From positions 94,180,046 through 94,244,045 of the forward strand of contig CM063507.1 in assembly GCA_032207245.1 (NCBI GenBank): a stretch of 64,000 nucleotides of DNA, in the 5' to 3' direction. Below the pieces are notes generated by a model. The model was not told the origin of the DNA, searched no databases, and worked only from the letters and a program-made list of their open reading frames with translations. The position numbers and the translations under genes are program-made. The stretch comes from Pardosa pseudoannulata (lineage: Eukaryota > Arthropoda > Arachnida > Araneae > Lycosidae). This document shows, piece after piece, positions 26,501-35,086 of the stretch (position 1 is its first letter; each line of letters starts with the position of its first letter).

Positions 26501-28356
26501 TATTGTACAAATTGTCCAATGAGTGATAAAGAGTGAAACCTCATAAAATGGTGCCCCGAACAAACTTATGTCTGTGTCAATGCTTAAATGCTACAATTTT
26601 TTTTCTGTCAGAGGAAAGAGATATTACCAGTTGATTCTCAACACATGTGCTTCAAGGTAAAAAAAACCATGTGATGCAGAATAAATAAGACATCTAGAAC
26701 AAGTGTGCTTCTAGTTATAATAGTACAGCTAAGCAGTAATTGTGGGTTTATCATAGAAAACAACGGTTTTCTGGAATTTGAATCTTGAAAATGTAAATTT
26801 TTTTTAATGGGTCATCATAGTTAATACTGTGATGGGGCTCTCCTACGGTAGGATTATTATGTTTTAACAACCTGCATTTTTTCTTTATAGATATCTCTGA
26901 AGCTCACGTGTATGTAGGAAAAAGGATAGGGTATGTCCACTGGATTAGCGTTAGGGCTGGCCAATATACCTTAATACTGTTATATCATAATAATATTTCT
27001 TTAATATTGCGGTAACAGTACATATTTCAATCCCTCTGATAGTTGTTTCAAATGGTACTTCATCTTACTGACGGAAATTTTCTGTTATGTGCAGTGTTTG
27101 TGAGAAAATGACACTGTGTTCAAATAACTTACAGAATTTTGGATATTCGGAAGTTGGTGATTTCTGAAAAATCTGCACCAATATTTTTATTATTATTATT
27201 TTTTAAAGTTTTACATACATTGAAGTTAATGAAAACTTTGCTAATAAAATGTCATGACTTTTAATGACAATCCTCCCCCCAAAATATCAGGCCTGAAGCT
27301 GAATCGGTGGGATGCTGCCACAGGATTGAATCTGCTGCTCTGTTCATAGCCATTCAGAATCAGCTAGTAGTTAAATCAAGTAGTAAATTCCCATGTCTTT
27401 AGCCGTTGCATAACATAAAAGTAAACCCTAGTACTCCAAGATGAAACTAAATTGTTACAAACCTGTAAGTCTAAAGTAGAATTTGAACCATCTGGCTCAG
27501 ATACCGGACGAAAGAGCATCCTATTCGATCATCGTTTGGATATTTTATTACTTAAAAATTTTTTTCTAATTGTCCACCTAAAAAATAGCCTTATATAGTC
27601 CCTGTATGTATTAATATTATTTAAATCAATCTTTTAGACATTGATTAAAATTATATGAAAGTTATTGTAATTTACAAATTATTAAGGTATATATTTTGCT
27701 GCTATCTGAAATTCTACAGTTACAAAATTTAAAATCTTTTTATATAAAAGATTCCTAAAAATTAATATCTTTCAGATATTAATTTTTTTAAAAAATATTT
27801 TTAGTTATTTATATTATAATTTTTAGTTTTTAGCGCATTTAAGTTATTGCATTTTTTTTAAAAATTAGAATATTGAAGAAACTTTTAATTTGAATTTGTC
27901 TTAAACATTTTTTTATTAGGAGGGTCGAGTAATTGTTTATATTAATAAAAATTATTTATTTTCTGGTATACTTCATATTTAGGTACTTTCCCTTTAAGTA
28001 AATCAAATAAATATTTTTTAATTGCTCTTTACTTTTCTTTTTCCCCCTCTTCATTTTCCTCCTCAAATATTTGACTTCTATGTCAGCTACTTTTTTCCAA
28101 AACATTTTGAACTTGTCCATTAAAAAAAAAAATAGTCATATAATGTATGTATGCTATTTAAATCATGATTTTTTAAACATTGATTTTTATTAAATATAAG
28201 AAAAATTAATAGAACTTTACAAACTAGTTAGCAACAAATTTTGCTGTAACAAAGTTTTTAGGTTGGGTTTATAAGTGCATGTTTTAAAGCTTTTCTGTTT
28301 GAAATGTCTTTTATAAATTATTGGTATTCTGTCCAAATTCCTGTTATAGTGAGCCA

Positions 28357-28413
<57 letters not shown>

Positions 28414-31400
28414 AATATATATAAATGAACTTTTTGGTTTCAGGATTTTACTATTGTTTTAAAATGTTAATTTAGTCATTTATAGTGAATCTCCATTTTA
28501 TACATTTATAGGTTTACTATAAATGTATAAAATGGAGATTCACTTATCTTAGGAATTAGATGGAACAATCCTTTTTTTTAATCATTCACTGAGTTTGTAT
28601 TTCCATTTTTTTTAAAAATACTTTTCTACAATTATGAAAACAGTTCTACATAAAAATGCTTTTGAATTTATTAACAACAAAGTGCTTGAAATTATTTTGT
28701 CCACACTATGAAAGAAAATGTCATTTGTATCATTGGCATCATGTTAGCAGAAGATTATATATTAAAACAGTAAGCAATGATTAAAAATAAAATTTTTTAA
28801 TTTGTCTTTATTTTTGGTCATTTTCATAGACAATTGGTTAATTATTTTATTTTAATCAATTTAAATCGGTTAAGATAATTTTTTGTTAATCATTTTTTAA
28901 ATTACATCTGTATCGAGTTATAATTTTGTGAGATCTAGTTTTTTTTAAATAACAAATGAAACATGGTTCCTGAAAGTTTATTATAATGAGGTTGAACTGT
29001 TTTTGTGAATTTTTTTAAGTAGGCATACTAAAAAAACATATGGTTTAAATATTATAAATTTTATTTCATTAGGAAACATGGATACTTGTTTATGTTGATA
29101 AAAACTTAGTTTCCATATTTTGGTACCTGTCTTTGCATAGTGTTGCCTAAAACATTACTTTTTAATAATTTTTTACTTTCTTTTTTGTATTTTTCTCCCT
29201 TTTCCCTACATTTTTACTTTAGTGTCTGAATTTTATTTATAATTATTCTTAGTTTCAAGTGTCAAAACAGTTTGTGCTCATAAATAATGTGCCCAAAGCT
29301 ATAGACCAATTATTTCTAATATCTTTGTAATTTAATTTGTTCTTATATGTACTGTATGTCTGAACAAAGTAGAAAATCTTACATTACAGTATATAACCAG
29401 CATGATATATCAGTATGAGAAATTACATTTTGATGAATTTTAAGCTTGTTTTTAACTGTATTGCATTATACAATGTACCTGAAATAAAAATGCTTTAGGA
29501 AATTGTTTCAAAAGTTTATTTTAATAGAAATTAATCTACAAAATTTTAAATGATTCGCAATGAAGTGTTATTAAAAATCAAGAAATATAAACAAAACAAA
29601 TATTTAAATATTATTCTGTATATTTGATTAAATGGAAGAAAATACTTGATTATAATATTTATTTTGCAACAGAAATATTAGTAGCTCTGTATTTTTGGGT
29701 CAGTAATAAAGATTTGTTTTAGTAATTAAAAAATTTAAAAGATTTTCAATATTTTACTAGTCAAATTTTGTCTGCAGTTAGAAAATTAGTTTCCTGACAT
29801 TAAGTGGGGATATTGAAGTCACAACGTTTGCATAAAAAAAACTTATAAATGCTTGTGTTGTTCCCACCTTGTATGAAGTCCAGAAATAGGTGAGATGTTT
29901 ATTTCTGTATTTGTTCATGCATGTGAAGTTACATCTGGAAAATCAGAAAGAGGATTTCACATTGGAGATCTTTAAATGCACTACAAACTGTCACAGACTA
30001 AAAACATCTCAACAACTTTCCTCTAGCGGATTCAGTTAGATGTCACGGTCTACCAGTGATTGATGTCTAGGATTTTAAGATCTGCTTGAACACTGTACAT
30101 TGGACATCAGCAAATAAATTTAAATTGATTTAGCTATATTATTATTAATTTCATATTGTGATACATTGCTCTAGTGAAAATTTACAAAATTAGCATCACA
30201 ATGTACTCATGCCAATATTTTGCAACATATTTCCCAGTCCTATTGTACTGAATTTGTTTGAGTAAATAATATTTGTCATATAAGTATATTTTATTGTTTC
30301 AGATATGCTTCAAATGATAAAAAATGAGGGCCCATTATTGACTGATCCTATGAGGGCAGCTTTAGAAAAAAAACTTGAAAAGTGTAGAAATCAAGAAAAT
30401 AATCCAAGCAGTGTAGCGTAAGTAATTTTTGTCTTTTACTGCTATCAGGTTGATAGAAAATCCTTGAGATTCATGACACTTGAGAAAAATGTTACATTTT
30501 TTTTTTTATTAGGTAGTGTCTATAATATTATTCAGAAATTTATGTGATTAATTTTTTTTCCAGTCGTTAATTATCTTGAAATTCTTTCTATCTTCATGTT
30601 TCATTTACATTGTGCTCCTCAAATAGTAGCCGCTACTTTTAAACCACATTTACACAAGTCAAGTAGAAAGTACTACTTGACTCATCTAAATAGTTCTGCT
30701 ATTGGTTATTACTATTTGCAACGATTGTTCATTTGTAGTATGAAAAATTTCTTTTTCTTTCTGCATGTGATAGACATTAGAAAATGAGACAAGGAGGTCA
30801 GAATATGAATCATCCAATTTGTTGTTTTCTGTTAAAAATTGGTCTAGTAATAACTAGCTTTGCAAGCATGCTTATGCTGTGTACGATAGTATAATTTTTT
30901 TTCTTACCTACCAGTTTCTTTCTGATATTTATTGACTTTAAGCATGTATGTTCATTCAATCATAATATAGATAGCACAAATCTTGTTCTTTGCCCTATGT
31001 TGAAATGAAAATTTTGTGGAATTTTTTCAGGAAATTCAAAGTATTTTTTTTTTAATAATATATTCTGGGATGTACTTATTTAATGTGTGTGTGTGTGTGT
31101 ATATATATACATATACATGTACACATAAAAACACTAAATGGCAAAGAGATACAGAAACTGTCACAAGTTGATGTCCCAAATATGTTTCTTTAACCCCTCT
31201 TTGACTGCTTACTGCCCTAAATTGGAGTGCGTTGCATGTGCAACATGAGGCCAGCAGTAGCGATTGTTGTGGAAAATAATAATAAAATAGAGTTCTTATG
31301 TCATCAATTATAGGTTGTATTTTTATTAATGGATTATCACTTCTTGCATTACTATTAAGTTATAACTTTTGCAGAAATATCATAAATATGTCCCAAATTT

Positions 31401-33231
31401 ATTGAAAAATGTTAGTTTTCATCATTTTATCAGTAGATCAAATACTCATTTATTATTAATTTCTTCATCTGTGGCATTAACATTATAATAGTCAAAAACT
31501 GATACATTTTACATTTTGATGTATCTGTCCAGAAATTCATATGAAAAAAATGTATGGTAAAGTATTTTCTTTCACAAATGTAAAATAATTGTTAGTCTCT
31601 TATGTAATATGTTAAACTATCTTCACTCCCGTCTGTAGTTTCATCTAAGTCAGGGATAGGCAAACTCTGACCCGCCAGAAGGTTTTATCCGGCCCATAGA
31701 TAGAATTTCAAGTTGCCGGTCAGAGGCAAATTAAAAGAAATATATATTTATACATTATATATCCATCTCCTTTTCTACTTTGCTTAAATATTATACCCCA
31801 AATTTTTTATCTAATACGATAATATCACCATCTGCTGATATTGGTCATAGTGAAAAAGTTGTTAAATTTAACTTAACAAACATTTAATAAGAAATAAAGA
31901 TAAGCATGCACAAATGTGCTACAGATAAACTGCATTACACTAGATCACATCACCATAACAAAGTCCTTACAATGAAATCATTACATTCACCAAGATTCCA
32001 GTAAGCTACTTATATAATTAATCAGAGTTGTGATATGCGTGATTAATTGTTCATAGACACTGCAATATTATATCCGAAATTTATTATCTCACTAAATCAG
32101 CGTTCTATTTGCTTCTTATATGTGAACAAGTGTTTTCAACTTTGAACCTTAGAAAGAATAATTTCGGAAGTAGACTGAGAGATGAGCATTTAGCACCATT
32201 CCTTAAAATCATTACATCTCACTTCGAACCTCAGTATAAGTAACTTTTAAAAATGAAATTGCAATTTTATTCATCTCATTAATGTATTTAAACTGTTAGG
32301 TACTTGTATATTATTTTACAAATTTTAGAAAAATTTATCTTGGTCCGCCAAATTAATTTTCTTTTGATTTTTGGCTCGTGGCCAAAAAAGTTTGTCCATC
32401 CCTGATCTAAGTGATTATCATCTTTTGTAACAAATTCTTTAATATTACTCATTTTTTAGAGTTTAATATAGCAAATGTGAAAATTATATGCACTACAAAT
32501 GTAATATTACAGTAATAAAGTATGCTAACACAATCATCACACTTCACTAGGCAACAGATGAAACAAATTTAAGATGGAATGACTGACCAAATGAATGACA
32601 TCATTTTTTTCTCATGGCTAAACAATAGGGTATGAGATTTCTGCAAATGTTGGACATATATGAGAGAAACAATTTCTGATACACAAGACAGCCAAAGCCC
32701 TGCACACGTTTGTTTCCATAGTCTACACAGATGGCTTACATCAGATGCATGTATGTGTTCATAGGTCACATTGATAGTTTTTGATGAAAGCATATATAAG
32801 CCCATAGCAATCATATTTACTTTGCATCTTTGGTGCAAGACAGAATCGTAGCTATTCAAATCAATTTATTTCAGGTATAAAACATATGTTTTTATTGAAT
32901 AAAATTATCCATACAAATTTAAATATAATTGATTCAACTGATGTTACTAGAATCTTTCATAATTTTATTTTATTTCAAATCTATTGAAAATATATTATAT
33001 TTTGCACAGATATCTTGTAACTAGTACAGTAAAATATATAGAGTTCCATCTCCATATTTCAAATACAATTATACATACTTACACACACAGTGAAAGGAAC
33101 ATGTCAGTAGTGAAATGTAATAAAACTCATTGAAGATCATACTCTCTGACAAACTGTGTGGGTATGTATAAAGAACAGACATACATATAAAGGAATTTTC
33201 ATCTATTTTGAAATGCATAGCAAATATACTA

Positions 33232-33280
<49 letters not shown>

Positions 33281-33311
33281 CAGTATGTGTATATATATGT
33301 ATATTTTACAG

Positions 33312-33377
<66 letters not shown>

Positions 33378-34876
33378 AGGTTATACATTAGGAGTAAAAG
33401 TACATAAAGTTATCAAAAGGTATTTTTCATATAATAAATGTGAACCACACATTTGATTAATTAGTAATACAAACTGAAATTTTATTTAGGTACAAGAGGA
33501 AACTGGAAGAATTGCAAGATGATGATGAAATTGAGCCAGCTCAGAAATATTCTAGATTATTAGAGGTATGCCTTATAAAACTATACAATTATGCACATTG
33601 CCTGTCATTCTGTATGGTTTAGCATTTAATCTGATTAAGAGTTTGCACTTCTTAAAGCTCTTTAATTTTCATATGTGGTCCTTAATTTTTATACACATTA
33701 ATAGTTCTTTTTTTTTTTTTTTTTTTTTTTTTATCATCAATAAATCACTAAAAGTTAAATAGTGTGTAAGAAATTATATTGTTTGGCCCTTCAGAAAATG
33801 AAGTTTTTGATTTTGCCTTTTGGGATTCTTGTACCCAAAGATATGAGAGAATTTTATGAAAGTTCAAATCCTTAATTCTCTTTTAATTTTTTCTTGTATC
33901 AATAGATGGCCTATCTATCAATTCGAGCCTATTATAATAAAATTTAATAAAGAAATTTGTAATGTGTAGTCATTTGGTAATCGGAAACTACAAATGTACA
34001 TGCATTGTGTTGTGGTTCTGTATTTTGAACAATGCTTTTGGAAAAGAGGCATTATTGATTGGAGTATTGCTTTTCTCTTAATTGAACTGCATTGGTTATT
34101 CAAAGAGTCTTTTGCAAAGATTTTGAGAATTTTTAAAAAATGAAGAAACTTTCTGTAAAATATTGTAATTGAGGGATAGTCAGAATCTAAATTTCTGTCA
34201 TCCATAGTTTTATTTTTCAGACAAATCTTTCCTCCCCCCCCCAAAAAAAAACACCAATTAAAAAGTTCTTAAAATCTTTAATTTTCTCTTTCAAAAGTCT
34301 GTATGAACCCTGAATTTAACAAGATATTGTGTATGATTATAATTATAATCAGAAGGTTCTTGCAGATATTATTGAAATTTAAATGAACATGTGTTTATTG
34401 TGTTTCCAAAATTGTTAAATTTTTTTTGTTTAGCATATAACTTGTACATTTTCTGTTTCATAATTTTCTAGAAACCTCGCAACTAGGCTTTAACCCAAAC
34501 TACAATTCAAATGCTTTTTGTCCATCTTTGTAAACAAAGGCACAGTTATGTTGATTTTTGGTTTAACTATTTTGTAGAGAATTATTTGGATCAGTTGCTG
34601 TAAATAATATAATGCTTTTTAAATTTTGTGATATATTAGTACTTCAAAGTTTTTTATTTCACAATGAATTGTATTTTATTATGGTGTGAATACTGAAAAA
34701 GTGCTTTAAATTTTGTATCAGTCTAGAAAAGGTAATAATTGAATTCTGTTAATTACTGACCTTTATTACTGAAGGTTCTTGTAGAAAAACTTATTTTAAC
34801 TTCTATTTTTCAGCATGAAGAAAGTCGAATGCGAGAAGATGAACAGAATCTTGGTATTAGTTTCATTAACACTTAA
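3988..34876 (+). CDS. ccnh: Cyclin H (CDK-activating kinase / TFIIH subunit), complete 10-exon gene
   Basis: Cyclin H is the regulatory partner of CDK7. With MAT1 it forms the CDK-activating kinase that phosphorylates cell-cycle CDKs and, within TFIIH, the RNA polymerase II C-terminal domain. Joining ten exons (3988-4104, 6610-6732, 11257-11330, 13503-13704, 14870-14977, 23010-23065, 24903-24970, 30303-30417, 33490-33565, 34814-34876) gives 1002 nt and 333 residues; from memory the human protein is 323. Every junction is GT-AG and keeps frame. The product aligns with the family throughout: an N-terminal helix ending ANRKY, cyclin-box motifs [10 protein letters not shown] (87-96), KVEEFNV (114-120) and LLLMQQLNF (145-153), then [17 protein letters not shown] (159-175) and the second box with LYSPPQIALAAI. 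The C-terminal tail is acidic and divergent, as in other cyclin H proteins. Introns are 1-8 kb and filled with transposons, none interrupting coding sequence. The identification is secure. Confidence 0.97.
4105..6609 (+). other. Cyclin H intron 1
   Basis: GT-AG intron of 2.5 kb. Apart from a piggyBac-type element (5155-6255) it holds AT-rich sequence with no recognisable feature. Confidence 0.9.
5155..6255 (-). mobile_element. Decayed piggyBac-type transposon with transposase N-terminal remnant
   Basis: The element is bounded by TTAA on both sides (5151-5154 and 6256-6259), the obligatory piggyBac target. Its ends are CCCTTTCGCG and, inverted, CCCTTTCACG. On the minus strand around 5590-5790 a broken frame encodes an acidic segment ([12 protein letters not shown], then a Ser/Asp/Asn-rich stretch ending near GKIF), which resembles the acidic N-terminus of piggyBac transposases. 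Internal stops and the short length (1.1 kb) show it is dead and internally deleted. Confidence 0.8.
6610..6732 (+). CDS. ccnh: Cyclin H coding exon 2 (residues 40-80)
   Basis: Follows acceptor tctag and ends at donor gtaagt (6733), phase 0. It encodes [15 protein letters not shown] and [10 protein letters not shown], matching the segment that leads into the first cyclin box. Confidence 0.95.
6845..7010 (+). mobile_element. SINE-A copy, strongly decayed
   Basis: The motif order of the family can be followed (acattggctgaaggttaag, gtgggtttgaattt, cagaattggctgtaag, tcattaactcttg, agtagatag), with many substitutions and small gaps. Confidence 0.7.
7736..8140 (+). mobile_element. SINE-A copy split by a piggyBac-type MITE
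   Basis: The left part (about 7736-7836) carries ggtctttggtaccga, ttgcttgaatccc and gtttggaatgcgctttaa. The right part (about 8074-8140) resumes with aaagttctcatctc and ends gctctaaaccaaat, the usual SINE-A 3' end. The break is exactly at the TTAA within the family motif gctTTAAgcag. Confidence 0.7.
7837..8073. mobile_element. 237-bp piggyBac-type MITE inside SINE-A
   Basis: Flanked by TTAA at 7833-7836 and 8074-8077; the ends are CCCCTTGAGG and, inverted, CCCGCTCGCA. It has no coding capacity. Its left and right neighbours are two halves of one SINE-A. Confidence 0.65.
8160..9480 (+). mobile_element. SINE-B/R2 repeat copy with tRNA-like head, split by a hAT-type MITE
   Basis: The head (gctagctgaattagtagaacg, then ggtttgaatcccgct) looks like tRNA A and B boxes. 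The body resumes after the MITE at 9009 (cattcagaattgac, ccaatgtctttagctgt, acataaaagtag) and continues into the AT-rich stretch ttatccacttataaa and tgcagtcacaa, which also occurs at 18010-18400 and 27350-27730. The right boundary is approximate. Confidence 0.65.
8228..9000. mobile_element. hAT-type MITE (CATGGTTTCC family), copy 1
   Basis: It starts catggtttccgtgcacctgg and ends ggcagatacct. The flanks tgttcata at 8220-8227 and 9001-9008 form an exact 8-bp target-site duplication, the hAT signature. The inside is non-coding with clustered gaaagtcatgg words near both ends. Copies at 10106-10844 and 49108-49863 are nearly identical. Confidence 0.85.
10106..10844. mobile_element. hAT-type MITE (CATGGTTTCC family), copy 2
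   Basis: Same ends and interior as the copy at 8228, with a few short indels. The 8-base flanks atcttata and tgcttata agree at six positions, as expected for a mutated duplication. Confidence 0.85.
11257..11330 (+). CDS. ccnh: Cyclin H coding exon 3 (residues 81-105)
   Basis: Acceptor tttgtag, donor gtaagt at 11331, phase 2. It encodes the first cyclin-box core [19 protein letters not shown]. Confidence 0.96.
11618..12174 (-). mobile_element. piggyBac-type remnant with transposase C-terminal cysteine-rich segment
   Basis: The left end is TTAA|CCCCTTCCGGTA and the right end TACCGGAAGGGG|ctaa, where the second TTAA has mutated. The terminal inverted repeats match over 12 bases. The minus-strand frame at 11793-12032 encodes [20 protein letters not shown] followed by a further Cys, which resembles the C-terminal zinc-binding segment of piggyBac transposases. 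The central catalytic part is deleted. Confidence 0.8.
12477..13187 (+). mobile_element. Unclassified retroposon inserted in SINE-A
   Basis: It is bounded by the 14-bp target-site duplication of the host SINE, which points to target-primed reverse transcription. It begins cacagtgtgcgtattg and ends actaaccaa, with T-rich stretches inside. No protein motif is seen. It contains a younger SINE-A. Confidence 0.6.
12986..13159 (+). mobile_element. Full-length young SINE-A
   Basis: 174 bp flanked by a perfect 14-bp duplication cgccactaaattct (12972-12985 and 13160-13173). The head ggccgaacgatggccg with a B-box-like gggtttgaatccc shows tRNA ancestry. CpG sites are well kept (gttcgtagccgttcgg), so this is among the youngest copies. 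It ends ctccaaaccaaa. Confidence 0.92.
13503..13704 (+). CDS. ccnh: Cyclin H coding exon 4 (residues 105-172)
   Basis: Of two closely spaced acceptors only the second (ag at 13501-13502) keeps frame with exon 3. It encodes KVEEFNV, the end of the first cyclin box ([11 protein letters not shown]) and [14 protein letters not shown]. It ends at the non-consensus but valid donor gtttgt (13705), phase 0. Confidence 0.96.
13705..14869 (+). other. Cyclin H intron 4
   Basis: A 1.2-kb intron, largely one interspersed repeat (13823-14603). Confidence 0.9.
13823..14603. mobile_element. Interspersed repeat R3, copy 1
   Basis: It starts actagcatatagcccatc and ends ggctattattatatagggga, just like the repeat at 40235-41491. 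Read on the minus strand, the middle (about 14220-14310) looks like a decayed tRNA (tagagtatctgccc, then gttgatggttctatcc). No coding sequence is seen. The family is not recognised. Confidence 0.7.
14870..14977 (+). CDS. ccnh: Cyclin H coding exon 5 (residues 173-208)
   Basis: Acceptor atttaag (14863-14869); a second ag four bases downstream would break frame. It encodes [12 protein letters not shown] and [11 protein letters not shown] at the start of the second cyclin box. Donor gtaagt at 14978, phase 0. Confidence 0.95.
16115..16262. repeat. Degenerate CCTTTTATTCC pyrimidine-rich repeat
   Basis: The plus strand repeats variants of ccttttattcc roughly every 10-25 bases with almost no purine interruption. 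A hydrophobic open frame across it (16095-16343) is a by-product of TTT/CTT codons. Confidence 0.6.
17334..17849 (-). mobile_element. GC-rich insert within R2a, possible solo LTR
   Basis: This 516-bp block is absent from the paralogue at 27165-27175. It is flanked by tgcac at 17329-17333 and 17850-17854, a 5-bp duplication. It contains runs of C and G and CpG unlike anything nearby. On the minus strand it has an AATAAA-type signal (about 17447) downstream of the GC-rich part, as in an LTR, but clear TG...CA termini are not seen. Long open frames on both strands come from the composition. Confidence 0.45.
17925..18110 (+). mobile_element. SINE-B head within R2a
   Basis: A tRNA-like start (atagctgaatcggtagaacg, then ggattcgaatcccgct) is followed by cattcagaatca, ccgatgtctttagccgt and acataaaag. 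The B-box match is nearly perfect. It is the best preserved of the three SINE-B heads. Confidence 0.7.
19990..20548. repeat. Long TA/TATG microsatellite
   Basis: More than 500 bases of tata with interspersed tatg and tattt, ending in about 30 uninterrupted TA units. Open frames in it encode only Tyr/Ile/Met and are not genes. Confidence 0.95.
20903..21658. mobile_element. pogo/Tigger-like MITE with 24-bp terminal inverted repeats
   Basis: The left end CAGTAAAACCTGTTTAAGAA and the right end, inverted, CAGTGAAACCTGTTTAAGAA differ at one base, and TA lies at both flanks (20901-20902 and 21659-21660), the Tc1/mariner superfamily target. The interior is non-coding and has a further end-like motif near 21507-21526. 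A related right end occurs at 63590-63614. Confidence 0.8.
22435..22952. mobile_element. 518-bp piggyBac-type MITE
   Basis: TTAA flanks at 22431-22434 and 22953-22956, with ends CCCTTTAAAGAAC and, inverted, CCCTTTAAAGGAC. No coding capacity. Confidence 0.8.
23010..23065 (+). CDS. ccnh: Cyclin H coding exon 6 (residues 209-227)
   Basis: Acceptor tttcag, donor gtaata at 23066, phase 2. It encodes [19 protein letters not shown], the second cyclin-box helix that follows SPPQ in the family. Confidence 0.94.
23066..24902 (+). other. Cyclin H intron 6
   Basis: 1.8 kb of AT-rich DNA in which no repeat family or other feature is recognised. Confidence 0.85.
24903..24970 (+). CDS. ccnh: Cyclin H coding exon 7 (residues 227-250)
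   Basis: Acceptor tttatag, donor gtaaga at 24971, phase 1. It encodes [14 protein letters not shown]; the YLSE motif matches the family. Confidence 0.94.
25464..26329. mobile_element. DNA transposon relic with repeated GTCCCAAGGTGCCCC motifs
   Basis: Ends ggggaaaccgggac and, inverted, ggggagagtggggc, with TA on both sides (25462-25463 and 26330-26331). Inside, variants of gtcccaacctgcccca recur at the left end, at 25648-25686 (as an inverted pair), at 25926-25965 and at the right end. No transposase is seen. The TA duplication suggests the Tc1/mariner group. Confidence 0.65.
28357..28426. repeat. TA microsatellite
   Basis: About 30 TA units with two aata interruptions, inside R2b. Confidence 0.9.
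28484..28544. repeat. Perfect 27-bp-arm hairpin with 7-base spacer
   Basis: Bases 28484-28510 are the exact reverse complement of 28518-28544; the spacer is ggtttac. R2a has only the single-arm version of this sequence (about 19005-19030), so the inverted copy arose within R2b. Confidence 0.92.
30303..30417 (+). CDS. ccnh: Cyclin H coding exon 8 (residues 250-288)
   Basis: Acceptor gtttcag, donor gtaagt at 30418, phase 2. It encodes [20 protein letters not shown] and LEKKLEKC, matching the helix that contains KLERC in the vertebrate protein. Confidence 0.94.
31651..32404 (+). mobile_element. hAT transposon remnant with C-terminal dimerisation-domain remnant
   Basis: The ends cagggataggcaaact and, inverted, cagggatggacaaact match, and the flanks atctaagt (31643-31650 and 32405-32412) are an exact 8-bp duplication. 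Plus-strand bases near 32130-32240 read as VFSTLN, then [12 protein letters not shown], resembling the hAT C-terminal domain of ZBED-like transposases. The rest is deleted or degenerate. Confidence 0.88.
33229..33372. repeat. TA microsatellite
   Basis: Two long TA runs separated by about 50 bases containing tacagta. Tyr/Ile open frames across it are artefacts. Confidence 0.95.
33490..33565 (+). CDS. ccnh: Cyclin H coding exon 9 (residues 288-313)
   Basis: Acceptor atttag, donor gtatgc at 33566, phase 0. It encodes [15 protein letters not shown], the basic-then-acidic tail that corresponds to KRKGYEDDD in vertebrates, ending RLLE. Confidence 0.93.
33566..34813 (+). other. Cyclin H intron 9
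   Basis: 1.2 kb, AT-rich with a poly(T) run near 33710-33731; no element recognised. Confidence 0.85.
34814..34876 (+). CDS. ccnh: Cyclin H terminal coding exon 10 (residues 314-333 and stop)
   Basis: Acceptor tttttcag, then [20 protein letters not shown] and TAA at 34874-34876. The poly(A) signal at 34921 and the phase match make it the natural last exon. Its acidic composition fits the poorly conserved cyclin H tail. Confidence 0.88.
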   Translation, partial: HEESRMREDEQNLGISFINT

Positions 34877-34920
34877 TGAAATGTTTCATTGTGTAATCTT
34901 TGTAAATAGTAATTTTTTAA

Positions 34921-34926
34921 AATAAA
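34921..34926 (+). promoter_or_regulatory. Poly(A) signal of the cyclin H gene
   Basis: AATAAA 45 bases after the stop codon, with T-rich sequence downstream. A second AATAAA lies at 34997-35002. Confidence 0.75.
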
Positions 34927-35086
34927 ATATTTTTTAATGTTATTTTGTTTTATTTTAGTAAAACAAATTTGTTGCATAAAGTCATTAAGTGGATTCAATA
35001 AATGGAAGCTATCATAAATAATAATAGTTCTTTTTTACAAGTAGATATTGTTGTTTAAATCGTTTGATTATTTCAGATTCTTTTAC

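Larger units (their letters stand above)
26589..29245 (+). repeat. Large interspersed repeat R2b (paralogue of 16755-19860)
   Basis: Collinear with R2a but without the GC-rich insert and with most CpG sites decayed (for example cgtgcttc reads tgtgcttc). It contains a SINE-B head (27300-27450), an AT microsatellite (28357-28426) and a perfect hairpin (28484-28544). Confidence 0.75.
24971..30302 (+). other. Cyclin H intron 7
   Basis: A 5.3-kb intron with the GGGACA element (25464-26329) and repeat R2b (26589-29245). The flanking AT-rich parts show nothing else, apart from an 11-bp-arm inverted repeat near 25010-25043. Confidence 0.9.
30418..33489 (+). other. Cyclin H intron 8
   Basis: A 3.1-kb intron with a short GT/TA microsatellite (31085-31115), a possible piggyBac left end (TTAACCCCTC at 31192), a hAT element (31651-32404) and a long TA microsatellite (33229-33372). 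Confidence 0.9.

Noticed and set aside
31192..31260. piggyBac-like left end TTAACCCCTC
   Set aside because: No matching right end with TTAA was found downstream, so it is not listed as an element.
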